64,000 nucleotides of DNA from Lachnospiraceae bacterium (GCA_910574285.1 CAJTAL010000012.1:50503-114502), one strand, 5' to 3'. Counted from the first letter of the stretch, positions 44,643 to 54,558 are shown. Notes: a model not told the origin generated them from the letters alone. Translations and numbers: made by a program.

Positions 44643-45533
44643 CTATGCCAGCTTAATTCCATAATCCTGCATTGCTTTCGCCAAAGATTCCGTATGTTCC
44701 TTCGTAAGCTCTGTAAGAGGCATACGCAGAGGTCCGCAGTTCATACCCATAAGCTCCATCGCTTTCTTTACAGGGATCGGATTCACCTCACAGAATAACT
44801 GCTCCACTAACGGAAGCGCTTCTAACTGCATCTTCGCGCTTCCTGCTACGTCTCCTTCAAAAAACTTCGCACAGATATCGTGCGTCTTCTGGGGCGCTAT
44901 ATTCGATAATACGGAGATAACCCCCTTACCGCCTAATGACATAAGAGGAACGATCTGGTCGTCATTACCTGAATACAGATCGATATTCCCGTCTGTCAGC
45001 GCCATGATCCTCGCCACCTGGCCGATATTGCCGGAAGCTTCTTTGATTCCTACGATATTCTCCACGTTGTTCACCAGGGCAGCCGCAGTCGCGGCTTCAA
45101 TATTGCATCCGGTACGGCTCGCGACGCTGTACATGATAATCGGCGTCTTTACTTCCTTCGCAACCGCCGTATAGTGCGCGATCAATCCTGCCTGAGTCGC
45201 CTTGTTATAGTACGGAGTCACCAGCAGAAGACCGTCTGCCCCATATTCCGCCGCTTCCTTAGACATATCAATCGCCGTCCTTGTACAGTTCGACCCTGTC
45301 CCCGCTATGACCGGGATCCTCTTCTTTGTACGGTCTATCGTGAACTTCACGCATTCCAGGTGTTCTTCCTCCGTCATCGTGGCAGACTCTCCCGTCGTGC
45401 CGCAAATGATAATACTGTCTGTCCCATTCTCACAGTGAAAATCAATCAGTTCATCCAGTCTATCATAATCAATACTTTCATCGTCTTTAAATGGTGTAAC
45501 GATCGCTACACCGGCTCCTGTAAAAATAGCCAT
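44643..45533 (-). CDS. dapA: 4-hydroxy-tetrahydrodipicolinate synthase
   Basis: 296 residues. A (beta-alpha)8 aldolase-type lyase condensing pyruvate with aspartate semialdehyde. MAIFTGAGVAIVTPFKDDES, the GTTGESATMTEEEH phosphate/substrate loop, the DGLLLVTPYYNKATQAGL segment with the catalytic Tyr, GIKEASGNIGQVARI with the Schiff-base Lys, and YSGNDDQIVPLMSLGGKG. Start at 45533 as in the family; the upstream extension lacks an RBS. Together with dapB and the distant lysC it supplies diaminopimelate for peptidoglycan. Confidence 0.96.
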   Translation of the reverse strand: MAIFTGAGVAIVTPFKDDESIDYDRLDELIDFHCENGTDSIIICGTTGESATMTEEEHLECVKFTIDRTKKRIPVIAGTGSNCTRTAIDMSKEAAEYGADGLLLVTPYYNKATQAGLIAHYTAVAKEVKTPIIMYSVASRTGCNIEAATAAALVNNVENIVGIKEASGNIGQVARIMALTDGNIDLYSGNDDQIVPLMSLGGKGVISVLSNIAPQKTHDICAKFFEGDVAGSAKMQLEALPLVEQLFCEVNPIPVKKAMELMGMNCGPLRMPLTELTKEHTESLAKAMQDYGIKLA

Positions 45534-45672
45534 CCGTAATCCTCCTGACATCCATAATAATAATGAAATCATTCATTTGTGTTGATTTTATAGAAATTCT
45601 ATCATCAATCAAATATGATGTCAATGAAAGTCTCCGTATGTTTTCGAAGTATGTTTCCGAATCATATGCTTT

Positions 45673-46302
45673 CTATTCTTCCAGACATTCCAGCTTGCTC
45701 ACGGACACTTCATAAGCAACCCTCTTCTCTGTCTCCGTCTCTGATAATTTCTTGATATATTCCCGGCTCTGGATCCGCCCTATAACCTGGACATGCTCTC
45801 CAACTTCGAAAGTAGAAGCAAATCTCGCGTTTCTCCCCCAGCAGATACACGGTATGTAATCGGATTTCCCATAAGGACGGTTCACCGCAAGCAGAAGATC
45901 CGCGATCTCCCTTCCAAGAGGCGTCTTGCGGTATACTGGCAGCTTACATATATATCCGTCCAGGAAGATATTGTTCGTCTTCGCTCCGTCCAGTTCTTCC
46001 TCGATAAATTCTACCTCCCGCACGAACACCGACAGCACAAGGCGGTTCTTCTGTTCGTCGTGCCGGTTATACGAGCGGAACTGCCCGCTTACCATGATGA
46101 ACTCCCCGATGTAGTCCTGGGATACGTCGATCAGACGTTCCGATACCATCAAAGGAATCCGGTCCTCCGAGTTGCTCAGGCGCTTTACCTGTACGTCTAC
46201 CATATAAAAACCTTCTCCATACACCTCATGGCTAAAGAAAAACGGCGACGCGATCTCTCCCATAATAGTTACCTGGTTGTTTTCAATAATCTTATCTGAC
46301 AT
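45673..46302 (-). CDS. Single-stranded DNA-binding protein with two OB folds
   Basis: 209 residues. Two consecutive OB-fold halves: ENNQVTIMGEIASPFFFSHE to VREVEFIEE, and NNIFLDGYICKLPVYRKTP through YIPCICWGRNARFASTFEVG to the end. The second half carries the SSB-like W and GR elements (HVQVIGRIQSREYIKK). It differs from canonical Ssb (no acidic C-terminal tip of the DDDIPF type; it ends LECLEE). Such paralogs occur in Clostridia as secondary or primosomal PriB-like proteins. Start at 46302 after AGGGAGA. Role in replication or repair inferred. Confidence 0.8.
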   Translation of the reverse strand: MSDKIIENNQVTIMGEIASPFFFSHEVYGEGFYMVDVQVKRLSNSEDRIPLMVSERLIDVSQDYIGEFIMVSGQFRSYNRHDEQKNRLVLSVFVREVEFIEEELDGAKTNNIFLDGYICKLPVYRKTPLGREIADLLLAVNRPYGKSDYIPCICWGRNARFASTFEVGEHVQVIGRIQSREYIKKLSETETEKRVAYEVSVSKLECLEE

Positions 46303-46418
46303 AATCTTACAATCTCCCTTCCTCTGAATCGTATTTTGAGTTGTCAAGCATTCCTGCATCTTTTCGCAGGGTCATTACATAGTCTATGAAGCAAGTTCTC
46401 ATTTTAGAACCAAAATAC

Positions 46419-46446
46419 TTGTAAAATTTTCGAAATATGGTAAACT
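46419..46446 (+). promoter_or_regulatory. Probable typA promoter
   Basis: -35 TTGTAA (46419-46424) and -10 TAAACT (46441-46446), 16-base spacer, 66 bp before the typA start codon. A moderate match. Confidence 0.45.
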
Positions 46447-46512
46447 AACGTGTGGAAAAGCCAAATTCTGCGGTTCCAGACAGATATATAAATATGAAAA
46501 GAGGATGACGAT

Positions 46513-48339
46513 ATGAAAACAACACGGGAGGATGTCAGGAATATCGCGATTATCGCGCATGTAGACCACGGAAAGACAACCTTAGTAGATGAATTACTAA
46601 AACAGAGCGGCGTATTCCGCGAAAACCAGGAAGTTGAAGAACGCGTCATGGATTCGAATGATATCGAACGGGAACGCGGCATTACCATTCTTTCAAAGAA
46701 TACGGCGGTCTATTATCACGGAACGAAGATCAACATCATAGACACACCGGGGCATGCGGACTTCGGCGGCGAGGTAGAACGCGTCCTAAAGATGGTCAAC
46801 GGCGTGATTCTCGTTGTGGACGCCTTTGAAGGCGCAATGCCGCAGACGAAGTTTGTCTTAAGGAAAGCGCTGGACTTAAGTCTGCCGGTCATCGTATGCA
46901 TCAATAAGATCGACCGCCCCGAGGCAAGGCCCGACGAGGTGATCGACGAAGTCTTAGAGTTATTCATGGATCTGGACGCCTCCGACGAACAGTTAGACTG
47001 CCCCTTCGTCTATGCGTCTGCCAAAGCCGGCGTAGCGGTTCTCGACCTTACGGATGAGGAACGGGATATGAAGCCTCTGTTCGAGACAATCCTCGACTAT
47101 ATCCCGGCGCCTGAGGGAGATCCTGACGCGGATACCCAGGTATTGATCAGCACCATAGATTATAACGAATATGTAGGACGTATCGGAATCGGGAAGGTAG
47201 ACAACGGTACCATCCGGGTCGGTATGGATGCGGTAGTCGTCAATGAACACGATGAAAGCCGCCAGGAAAAGGTACGGATCAGCAAGTTATATGAGTTCGA
47301 CGGACTGAATAAAGTCGACGTAAAAGAAGCCACCATAGGCTCCATCGTCGCTGTCTCCGGTATCTCAGATATCTCCATCGGAGACACCATCTGCTCTTTG
47401 GAGAATCCGAAAGCAATTCCGTTCCAGAAGATCTCCGAACCGACAATCGCCATGCAGTTTATCGTCAATGACAGTCCGTTCGCAGGCCTGGAGGGTAAAT
47501 ACGTAACATCACGGCATCTGCGGGACCGTCTGTTCCGGGAGCTGAATACGGATGTCAGTCTCCGTGTGGAAGAATCCGACAGCACGGACAGCTTCAAAGT
47601 ATCCGGCCGCGGCGAACTCCATCTGTCTGTATTGATCGAAAATATGCGCAGAGAAGGCTATGAATTTGCCGTCAGCAAAGCCGAGGTTCTCTATAAAAAG
47701 GATGAAAAAGGTAAATTATTAGAACCTATGGAGACTGCCTATATCGACGTACCGGACGAATTTACCGGCACGATCATCGAGAAATTAAGCCAGCGCAAAG
47801 GCGAGCTGCGGAATATGGGAACGTCCAACGGCGGATATACCAGGCTTGAATTCCTGATTCCTGCCCGGGGCCTGATCGGATACCGCGGGGAATTCCTGAC
47901 AGATACAAAGGGCAACGGTATCATGAACACTGCTTTCGACGGATACGCCCCCTATAAAGGAGATATCCAGTACCGAAAGAGCGGATCACTGATCGCTTTT
48001 GAGACCGGCGAATCCGTAACCTACGGATTATTCAGCGCACAGGAACGCGGGACTCTGTTTATCGGTCCCGGTGAAAAGGTATATTCGGGCATGGTCATCG
48101 GCCAGAATGCTAAGACAGACGACATCGAAGTCAACGTCTGCAAGACGAAACACCTGACCAACACACGTTCCTCCAGCGCGGACGAAGCGCTCCGGCTGAC
48201 GACTCCTAAGATCTTAAGTCTTGAAGAGGCCCTTGACTTTATCGACACCGACGAATTATTGGAAGTCACTCCGCAGTCTCTTCGGATCCGCAAGAAGATC
48301 TTAGACCCCAAGATGAGAAAGAGAGGCAACAAATCATGA
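46513..48339 (+). CDS. typA: Ribosome-associated translational GTPase TypA/BipA
   Basis: 608 residues. G1 AHVDHGKTTLVDEL, switch I RGITILSKNT, G3 DTPGHADFGGEVER, G4 NKIDRPEARP. Domain II follows, then EF-G-like domains with GRGELHLSVLIENMRREGYE, and the TypA-specific C-terminus ending MRKRGNKS. It binds the 70S ribosome and affects 50S assembly and stress growth. It overlaps the PAP2 gene by four bases (ATGA), so both are in one transcript. Confidence 0.96.
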   Translation: MKTTREDVRNIAIIAHVDHGKTTLVDELLKQSGVFRENQEVEERVMDSNDIERERGITILSKNTAVYYHGTKINIIDTPGHADFGGEVERVLKMVNGVILVVDAFEGAMPQTKFVLRKALDLSLPVIVCINKIDRPEARPDEVIDEVLELFMDLDASDEQLDCPFVYASAKAGVAVLDLTDEERDMKPLFETILDYIPAPEGDPDADTQVLISTIDYNEYVGRIGIGKVDNGTIRVGMDAVVVNEHDESRQEKVRISKLYEFDGLNKVDVKEATIGSIVAVSGISDISIGDTICSLENPKAIPFQKISEPTIAMQFIVNDSPFAGLEGKYVTSRHLRDRLFRELNTDVSLRVEESDSTDSFKVSGRGELHLSVLIENMRREGYEFAVSKAEVLYKKDEKGKLLEPMETAYIDVPDEFTGTIIEKLSQRKGELRNMGTSNGGYTRLEFLIPARGLIGYRGEFLTDTKGNGIMNTAFDGYAPYKGDIQYRKSGSLIAFETGESVTYGLFSAQERGTLFIGPGEKVYSGMVIGQNAKTDDIEVNVCKTKHLTNTRSSSADEALRLTTPKILSLEEALDFIDTDELLEVTPQSLRIRKKILDPKMRKRGNKS

Positions 48340-49232
48340 CATTCTTATGGCTGTTAGAAGGGATTCGGACTCCTTTCTTAGATAAACTGATGCAGCTTGT
48401 CACATATTTCGGCCAGGAACTGATCATCATAGCGGTTATCTGCACACTCTACTGGTGTGTGGATAAGCGCTTTGCTTATCTTCTGGGCTTTACTTACTTC
48501 TCGGCCGGATTATGCGTACAGGCTCTTAAGATCACTTTCCGTATCCCGAGGCCCTGGATATTGGATCCTGAATTTAGAGCCGTAGAAAGCGCGCTTGACG
48601 GCGCTACAGGCTATTCATTTCCAAGCGGCCACACACAGGGGGCTGCGTGCCTGTTCTTCCCTCTTGCCCTCCGCACTCCCCGGCTTGCCGCGAAGATCTT
48701 ATACGTCCTTGCTTTCCTCGGGATCGGATTCTCGCGGATGTATCTGGGCTGCCACACCCCGAAGGATGTACTGACTTCCCTGGCTCTGTCACTTGTGATC
48801 GCTTCCGTGATCTGGAAATACCAAGCCGTCCTGCTTGACGAAGACAGATATCTGCGTCTTATCACCGCCGCGCTGATCTTCCTGTCGCTGGCGGTTGCCG
48901 CGTATGCTCTTATCCTTCACAACGGCGGCGCCATCGAAACGAAATACGCCGTAGACTGCTGCAAGGCTGCGGGCGCGGGATTCGGCTTCTCCGTCGGATA
49001 CTATATCGAACGTACAAAACTGAACTTTGACACCAGAACCGGCGGTTTCTTCACCCAGGCGGTAAAACTGGTGATCGGACTGGTTCTTGCGCTGGCGATC
49101 AAGGAAGGATTTTCCCTGATATTCGGAAATTCTGTCTTGGCAAAAATGCTGGAATACTTTATACTGGTATTATGGGTACTTGTCCTATACCCTTATCTGT
49201 TTCTCAGGATCAAATATCCCGCGGCAAACTGA
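48336..49232 (+). CDS. PAP2-family membrane phosphatase
   Basis: 298 residues with about seven membrane segments. PAP2/acid phosphatase signature residues are in three parts: KITFRIPRPW, YSFPSGHTQGAA and SRMYLGCHTPKDV. Probable substrates are undecaprenyl pyrophosphate or phosphatidate-type lipids; specificity is not deducible. Long C-terminal membrane extension (GLVLALAIKEGFSLIFGNSV). Translationally coupled to typA through ATGA. Confidence 0.9.
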   Translation: MTFLWLLEGIRTPFLDKLMQLVTYFGQELIIIAVICTLYWCVDKRFAYLLGFTYFSAGLCVQALKITFRIPRPWILDPEFRAVESALDGATGYSFPSGHTQGAACLFFPLALRTPRLAAKILYVLAFLGIGFSRMYLGCHTPKDVLTSLALSLVIASVIWKYQAVLLDEDRYLRLITAALIFLSLAVAAYALILHNGGAIETKYAVDCCKAAGAGFGFSVGYYIERTKLNFDTRTGGFFTQAVKLVIGLVLALAIKEGFSLIFGNSVLAKMLEYFILVLWVLVLYPYLFLRIKYPAAN

Positions 49233-49249
49233 CGGGACGAGGAGGTATT

Positions 49250-49864
49250 ATGCAGCAGATCATAGCTAATTTATTAAAAAAGATCACAGAATTTCTGGAA
49301 TTTTTCATCTCAATTATGCTGGCAGTCGGGATCGTTCTTATCTGTATACGGATGGCCGGTTCTCTGAGCGACATCCCAAATCTGGAAGTCTGGCCGAATT
49401 ATGACGACTTGCTTTCCACGTGTTTCAACCTGATCATCGGCGTCGAATTGATCCGTATGATGTATTATCATACGCCGAACACCGTATTTGAGGTTCTTCT
49501 CTTTGCCATCGCGCGCCATATCATTACCGACCACACTTCTACCTTCAGCAGTCTGGTGGGAGTATGCGCGATCGCTGTATTATTTGCCACACGGAAATAC
49601 CTGTTCTGTGAATTCGATATCTCCGCGACCACTATTTTCCGCGCAAGCGCTAAAGTCCATGCCATCAACAAACTTCTCGGAGTCCAGATCCCTTACGAGA
49701 ATGACGCGACGCTCGCGGACGTACTGCTGCAAAAATTAGCCGAGATAGAGAAGGAGCCCCGTATCGGAGCCTGTGCGTATTTCTCCGATGTCGGTCTCAG
49801 AGTAGCCAAGTTTAACGATCAGGGTAAAATTTCCAGAATTGAGGTAATTCGTTCTATACATTAG
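49250..49864 (+). CDS. PsiE-like membrane protein
   Basis: 204 residues. An N-terminal membrane region with four hydrophobic helices includes GVELIRMMYYHTPNTVFEVL and FAIARHIITDHTST, characteristic of phosphate-starvation-inducible E-like proteins. A soluble C-terminal part (about 130-204), with VGLRVAKFNDQGKISRIEVI, resembles a small regulatory domain. The start at 49250 follows AGGAGGTATT; an earlier in-frame ATG lies within the PAP2 gene. 17 bp after the PAP2 gene, so probably part of the typA operon. Function unknown. Confidence 0.75.
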   Translation: MQQIIANLLKKITEFLEFFISIMLAVGIVLICIRMAGSLSDIPNLEVWPNYDDLLSTCFNLIIGVELIRMMYYHTPNTVFEVLLFAIARHIITDHTSTFSSLVGVCAIAVLFATRKYLFCEFDISATTIFRASAKVHAINKLLGVQIPYENDATLADVLLQKLAEIEKEPRIGACAYFSDVGLRVAKFNDQGKISRIEVIRSIH

Positions 49865-49966
49865 TATTCAAACGTGATATACTACATATATCAGATAGAT
49901 TACTTGTCAGATCAGTAATTGTCAGACTAATTTATTTGAAATTATGTCAAAAAGGAGTTGGACAGT

Positions 49967-50503
49967 ATGAAGTTTATCATTATCGGAAAAAACATTGATG
50001 TAACAGATGGCTTGAGAGATGCCGTAGAGGGGAAACTTGGGAAGTTAGAACGGTATTTTACTCCGGAAACGGAGATTCATGTGACGTTGAGCGTACAAAG
50101 AGAACGCCAGAAGATCGAAGTAACCATACCTGTCAAGGGCGATATTATCCGCTCGGAACAAGAGAGCAACGATATGTATGTTTCCATCGACCTGGTAGAA
50201 GAGATCATCGAACGCCAGCTTCGGAAGTATAAGAACAAATTGATCGCACGGCATCAGGAAGGCGGCAATTTCAAACATGAATTCTACGAAGGCGAGGATA
50301 TCGCAGACGATGAGAATGAGATCCGGATCGTCCGCACGAAGAAATTCGGCTTCAAGCCTATGTATCCGGAAGACGCCTGCGTACAGATGGAGCTTCTGGG
50401 ACATGACTTCTATGTATTCTGCAATGCAGAGACCGATGAAGTAAATGTTGTTTACCGCAGAAAGAACGGATCTTTCGGTCTGATCGAACCGGAATTTTCA
50501 TAA
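49967..50503 (+). CDS. hpf: Long-form ribosome hibernation promoting factor
   Basis: 178 residues. The N-terminal HPF/RaiA domain (MKFIIIGKNIDVTDGLRDAV, then LSVQRERQKIEVTI and YVSIDLVEEIIERQLRKYK) is joined by an acidic linker to the long-form C-terminal domain (VRTKKFGFKPMYPEDACVQM to GSFGLIEPEF) that dimerises ribosomes into 100S particles. Start at 49967 after AAAAGGAG; monocistronic, ended by the hairpin at 50527-50560. Confidence 0.95.
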   Translation: MKFIIIGKNIDVTDGLRDAVEGKLGKLERYFTPETEIHVTLSVQRERQKIEVTIPVKGDIIRSEQESNDMYVSIDLVEEIIERQLRKYKNKLIARHQEGGNFKHEFYEGEDIADDENEIRIVRTKKFGFKPMYPEDACVQMELLGHDFYVFCNAETDEVNVVYRRKNGSFGLIEPEFS

Positions 50504-50526
50504 ATGCATTAAATTCGACCCTCGCG

Positions 50527-50560
50527 GGAGCCGGAATATCATTCCGGCTCCTGATTTTTC
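50527..50560 (+). terminator. Terminator of hpf
   Basis: Perfect 11-bp stem GGAGCCGGAAT/ATTCCGGCTCC with a 3-base loop, then TGATTTTTC. Confidence 0.88.
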
Positions 50561-50579
50561 GTCGTTCTTTACGCCTGAG

Positions 50580-51233
50580 TTAATCTACTATGACGAACTT
50601 CCCGTCTATCCTGGCAAAAAAGCAAGATTCTCCTTCCTGCAGCGCTGCCTGCCCGTTCGTCCCCTCTGTGATCTCTGCTTTTACATCTTCCAGGATCTTT
50701 TCCGGTACCAGAGCTTCCAATTCTACTTTCTCCGTATAAGCTGCATCTAAAGTCTCAAGCCCTCTCTGCCCCAGAATATATTGAATCTTTCCCAATCCGG
50801 TATAATCTGTGCCGATATGGAGTTTAACTCCGGGAATTTTGGTTATAATTACAGATGAGGCCAATCCTTCCTTAGCCGCAGACGAGTATGCGCGGACCAG
50901 CCCGCCGGTCCCTAACAAGGTGCCGCCGAAATACCTCGTTACGACCAGAACCACATTACGGATCTCCTCTCCTGTGATAACCTCCAGGATCGGCTTGCCT
51001 GCAGTGCCGCCCGGCTCTCCGTCGTCGCTGCATCTCTGTAATTCACCGCGTTCCCCGATCACATATGCATAGCAATGGTGTCTGGCGTCCCAGTATCTTT
51101 TCCGAACCGACTCGATAAACTGAAGCGCCTCCTCTTCCGAGCGGACGGGCGCCGCGGCCGCAATAAACCTTGATTTCTTCTCCACGATTTCCCCTTCTCC
51201 GCCTTTATATACCGTCCTGTACTCCGTTTCCAT
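50580..51233 (-). CDS. YigZ/IMPACT family protein
   Basis: 217 residues. The N-terminal UPF0029/IMPACT domain has KKSRFIAAAAPVRSEEEALQ, ARHHCYAYVIGERGELQRCS, DDGEPGGTAGKPILEVI and VLVVTRYFGGTLLGTGGLVR. The C-terminal ferredoxin-like domain is DUF1949. The family is linked to translation or protease-like functions without a settled activity. Single gene converging on hpf. Start at 51233 with GGAGG. Confidence 0.92.
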   Translation of the reverse strand: METEYRTVYKGGEGEIVEKKSRFIAAAAPVRSEEEALQFIESVRKRYWDARHHCYAYVIGERGELQRCSDDGEPGGTAGKPILEVITGEEIRNVVLVVTRYFGGTLLGTGGLVRAYSSAAKEGLASSVIITKIPGVKLHIGTDYTGLGKIQYILGQRGLETLDAAYTEKVELEALVPEKILEDVKAEITEGTNGQAALQEGESCFFARIDGKFVIVD

Positions 51234-51373
51234 ACAAAACCTCCCTCCTGCTTATATTAATTACTATAACGGATTTCTTAAGATTTTCCTACTGAAATAT
51301 GAAGTTTTCATTTTTTTCTTTATTTCACCTTATTTGTTTGTTATAATAATCAGGTATAAAGGAGGCTTCACAT

Positions 51374-53989
51374 ATGAATTATGGTAAGAAAAAAGCTTCA
51401 CAAAAGCAGAAGAAGATAACGTCCAAATCTACCATGCAGGGAAAGAAGATCAGTGTACGGCTCTTCAAGGCATTCCTTCTGTGCATGATCATTGTAGCAG
51501 TGGCAGCCGTAGCGGGCGTGGTTGTATTTGCCAAGAAGATCATCGACAATACGCCTGAGGTCTCCCCTGATGATGTTAAACCAAAGGGGTTCACTACTTT
51601 TGTTTATGCTGACGACACCACAACGGAGATTGAGCGTTTTGTATCCTCGGGTTCCAACCGTGTGTACAAGTCAATCAACGAGATTCCGAAAGATCTGCAG
51701 CATGCCTTTGTCGCAATTGAAGATGAGCGCTTCTATGAACATAACGGAATTGATCTTCAGGGTATCGTCCGCGCCGGAGTAGTCGGCATCACTTCAGGAA
51801 ACCTTTCCCAGGGCGCCAGTACTCTGACCCAGCAGTTAATCAAGAACAATGTCTTTCCGAACTTTGTCAATGAAGAGACTCTGTATGACAGGATTGAGCG
51901 TAAGCTTCAGGAGCAGTTTCTTGCAGTCCAGATTGAGAAACAGATGGACAAAGATACGATTATGGAAAGTTATCTGAATACTATCAATCTTGGTCAGAAC
52001 TGTCTGGGTGTTCAGGCCGCTGCAAAGAGATATTTCGGCAAGGACGTCAAAGATCTGACACTGTCCGAAAGCGCCGTCATTGCAGGCATTACCCAGAGCC
52101 CCGGAACATTGAATCCTGTTACCAATCCTGAGAAAAACGCCAAGCGTCAGAAAAAGGTACTGGACGATATGCTGGAGCAGGGATATATCGACAAGGCGGC
52201 CTATGATGAGGCGATTGCCGACGACGTATATTCAAGAATCCAGACTGTCAACAGCGCCGCGGCTGACGAGAGTCCTTACAGTTATTTTGTCGACGCGCTG
52301 GCAGAACAGGTAATCGACGACCTTAAGGAGCAGCTTGGCTATACGGATACCCAGGCTTACAATGCAGTGTACAGCGGCGGCTTAAGTATCTATTCCACGC
52401 AGAATCTCGCCATGCAGCAGATCTGTGATGAAGAGATGAATAACGACGCCAATTATCCGGGACTCAAGGAATTTGGATTAGACTGCGCCGTTACCGTCAC
52501 AAGGGCGGACGGAACGGTCGAGAACTATAGTTCCGGCCATATTAAACAATATGTAAAGAATGCTTACGGAAAAGAACAGGGACTTCTCTACCCCAGTGAG
52601 GAAGCCGCCCGTGCTATGGTAGAAGAATGGAAGTCTACAATCGCCCGGGAAGGTGATACTTATGACGAGGTTATCAACGTATCTCCTCAGCCCCAGGCTT
52701 CCGTAACCGTTATCGATCAGTCCACCGGACAGATCAAGGCCATGGTAGGCGGCCGCGGAACAAAGGCAACCAGTTTAGGGCTGAACCGAGCTTATACCGG
52801 TTCCAAGAGGCAACCTGGTTCTTGTTTCAAGATCCTTGCCGCATATGCTCCGGCTCTTGATTCCTGCGGGAAGTCACTGGCAACAATTATAAAGGACGAG
52901 CCTTATACTCTGAGAAACGGCAACGTCCTCCGGAACGCGAACGGACGCTATAGCGGCAATACTACGATCCGAAGAGCGATCACCTGGTCAATCAACGTAT
53001 GCGCCGTAAAGCTGAGCGACGAGATTACCCAGCAGTTAGGTTTCGAATACTGCGAGAAATTCGGGATCAGCACTCTTGTTAAGAGCAAGACAACCGATGC
53101 CGGCGTTTTCAGCGATCTTGACAACCAGACTCTCGCACTCGGCGGAATCACCGACGGTGTATATAATTTTGAGATGTGCGCCGCTTATGCTGCCATCGCA
53201 AACGGCGGAGTCTACAATACGCCGACCCTGTATTCTAAGATTCTTGACCACGACGGAAATGTCCTTCTGGAAGGAACCGGTGAAAAGCGGACCGTCATAC
53301 GTCAAAGTACTGCCGCCCTTCTGACAAGCGCAATGGAGGATGTCGTGAATTCCGGTACAGGTACTGCCTGCAGACTGCCGAATATGTCGGTTGCCGGAAA
53401 GACAGGTACGACTACTTCTAATAAAGACCTCTGGTTCTGTGGTTTTACACCATATTATACCTGTGCTGTATGGGGCGGATATGATGACAATAAAGAATGC
53501 AGTTATGATACGAACTTCCGTTTCCGTCTCTGGAGAGGTATCATGAGCCGTATACATCAGAATCTGGAACCGCGAAAGTTCTCTCTTCCGCCGACTGTAG
53601 AACAGGAGTCGGTATGTACGGTCAGCGGATTGCGGGCGACGACCGGATGTCCCAGCACTACAGAGCTCTTCGCCACGGATATGCCTGGGAATGATCTTTG
53701 CGACGGTCATGGATATGAATACTATAACCCTTACGACTGGATGACGGGAACCGAAACAGACGAAGACGATACAGATACGGATGAAAATACCGGCAATGAA
53801 GGTAATACCGGTAATGAAGGTAACACCGGCAATACCGGCAACGAAGGTAATACCGGCAATACCGGCAACGAAGGTAATACCGGTAATACCGGCAACGAAG
53901 GGAATACCGGCGGCGATCCGTATGATCCTAACGCACCATTGCCGGAGAACCCGACCGAGCCACCACCGGACTACACAGCACCATATTAG
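51374..53989 (+). CDS. Class A penicillin-binding protein (PBP1A type)
   Basis: 871 residues. A basic cytoplasmic start, a membrane anchor at about 35-57, and a GT51 glycosyltransferase with FVAIEDERFYEHNGIDLQGI, GASTLTQQLIKN and a KLQEQFLAVQIEKQMDKD region. The transpeptidase has the active Ser in KRQPGSCFKILAAY (S-x-x-K), SIN in TWSINVCAV and KTG in VAGKTGTTTSNKDLW. The last about 90 residues are a low-complexity NEGNTGNT repeat tail with a Pro-rich end, probably disordered in the wall. It polymerises and cross-links peptidoglycan outside the membrane. RBS AGGAGG, monocistronic. Confidence 0.95.
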   Translation: MNYGKKKASQKQKKITSKSTMQGKKISVRLFKAFLLCMIIVAVAAVAGVVVFAKKIIDNTPEVSPDDVKPKGFTTFVYADDTTTEIERFVSSGSNRVYKSINEIPKDLQHAFVAIEDERFYEHNGIDLQGIVRAGVVGITSGNLSQGASTLTQQLIKNNVFPNFVNEETLYDRIERKLQEQFLAVQIEKQMDKDTIMESYLNTINLGQNCLGVQAAAKRYFGKDVKDLTLSESAVIAGITQSPGTLNPVTNPEKNAKRQKKVLDDMLEQGYIDKAAYDEAIADDVYSRIQTVNSAAADESPYSYFVDALAEQVIDDLKEQLGYTDTQAYNAVYSGGLSIYSTQNLAMQQICDEEMNNDANYPGLKEFGLDCAVTVTRADGTVENYSSGHIKQYVKNAYGKEQGLLYPSEEAARAMVEEWKSTIAREGDTYDEVINVSPQPQASVTVIDQSTGQIKAMVGGRGTKATSLGLNRAYTGSKRQPGSCFKILAAYAPALDSCGKSLATIIKDEPYTLRNGNVLRNANGRYSGNTTIRRAITWSINVCAVKLSDEITQQLGFEYCEKFGISTLVKSKTTDAGVFSDLDNQTLALGGITDGVYNFEMCAAYAAIANGGVYNTPTLYSKILDHDGNVLLEGTGEKRTVIRQSTAALLTSAMEDVVNSGTGTACRLPNMSVAGKTGTTTSNKDLWFCGFTPYYTCAVWGGYDDNKECSYDTNFRFRLWRGIMSRIHQNLEPRKFSLPPTVEQESVCTVSGLRATTGCPSTTELFATDMPGNDLCDGHGYEYYNPYDWMTGTETDEDDTDTDENTGNEGNTGNEGNTGNTGNEGNTGNTGNEGNTGNTGNEGNTGGDPYDPNAPLPENPTEPPPDYTAPY
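53785..53912 (+). repeat. In-frame tandem repeats in the PBP tail
   Basis: Repeated 9- and 15-bp blocks (AATACCGGC, AACGAAGGT) encode NTG and NEG units. Length changes here would stay in frame and vary the C-terminal tail. Confidence 0.8.
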
Positions 53990-54079
53990 TCCTTTCTTTG
54001 TTCAGAAAACTGCGGACTGTAATCATGTGTCGGTATACGGCTGTGGAACAACTCATAGAATTTACCAAAATTAAAGCAC

Positions 54080-54123
54080 GAGGAAAGCCAGGGCATAATA
54101 GATAATATGCCCTGGCTTTCCTC
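54080..54123. terminator. Bidirectional terminator between the PBP and DUF3784 genes
   Basis: A long perfect stem (GAGGAAAGCCAGGGCATA with its complement) and 8-base loop between two converging genes. Confidence 0.85.
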
Positions 54124-54129
54124 ATAGTT

Positions 54130-54444
54130 TCAACTGAACCAAGAACCATTGTATTTTTTCTGGGATTTGTTCATAATGATAAATCCCATGACAAATCCGA
54201 CGAGCAATGGAACCCACCACAGAGACGAATATAGCAAATTGAGTACCCCCGTAATACAGATTCCAACTCCGATCAGTATCAGTCCGATTCCCATAAGCCG
54301 TGTATATGCAGGGACATCCTCTTTCTTCACGTTCTTATAATGATAGCTGTGTATAAGAGAAATCTTTTGTTTTTTCCAAAGCATAAGCCCTAATATTATG
54401 CAGAGCAATCCGACTGCAAAATCCACAATGACTCCTATGATCAT
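54130..54444 (-). CDS. DUF3784 family membrane protein
   Basis: 104 residues, three membrane helices: VDFAVGLLCIILGLMLW at the start, MGIGLILIGVGICITGVLNL in the middle, and WWVPLLVGFVMGFIIM. The polar link KKQKISLIHSYHYKNVKKED matches the DUF3784 pattern. RBS GAGGAGGTGA. Small integral membrane protein of unknown role. Confidence 0.8.
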   Translation of the reverse strand: MIIGVIVDFAVGLLCIILGLMLWKKQKISLIHSYHYKNVKKEDVPAYTRLMGIGLILIGVGICITGVLNLLYSSLWWVPLLVGFVMGFIIMNKSQKKYNGSWFS

Positions 54445-54558
54445 TGGCTCACCTCCTCATTCACTTTCGAATACTCATTAGTATTTCAATAAAGTATAAA
54501 CTATGAAGCGCGCTTCATGTCAGCAAAAATCAAACTATTACTCATATTATTACTCACA

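Noticed and set aside
53785..53912. Repeats as CRISPR or phase-variable promoter
   Set aside because: They are in frame inside the PBP coding region and contiguous.
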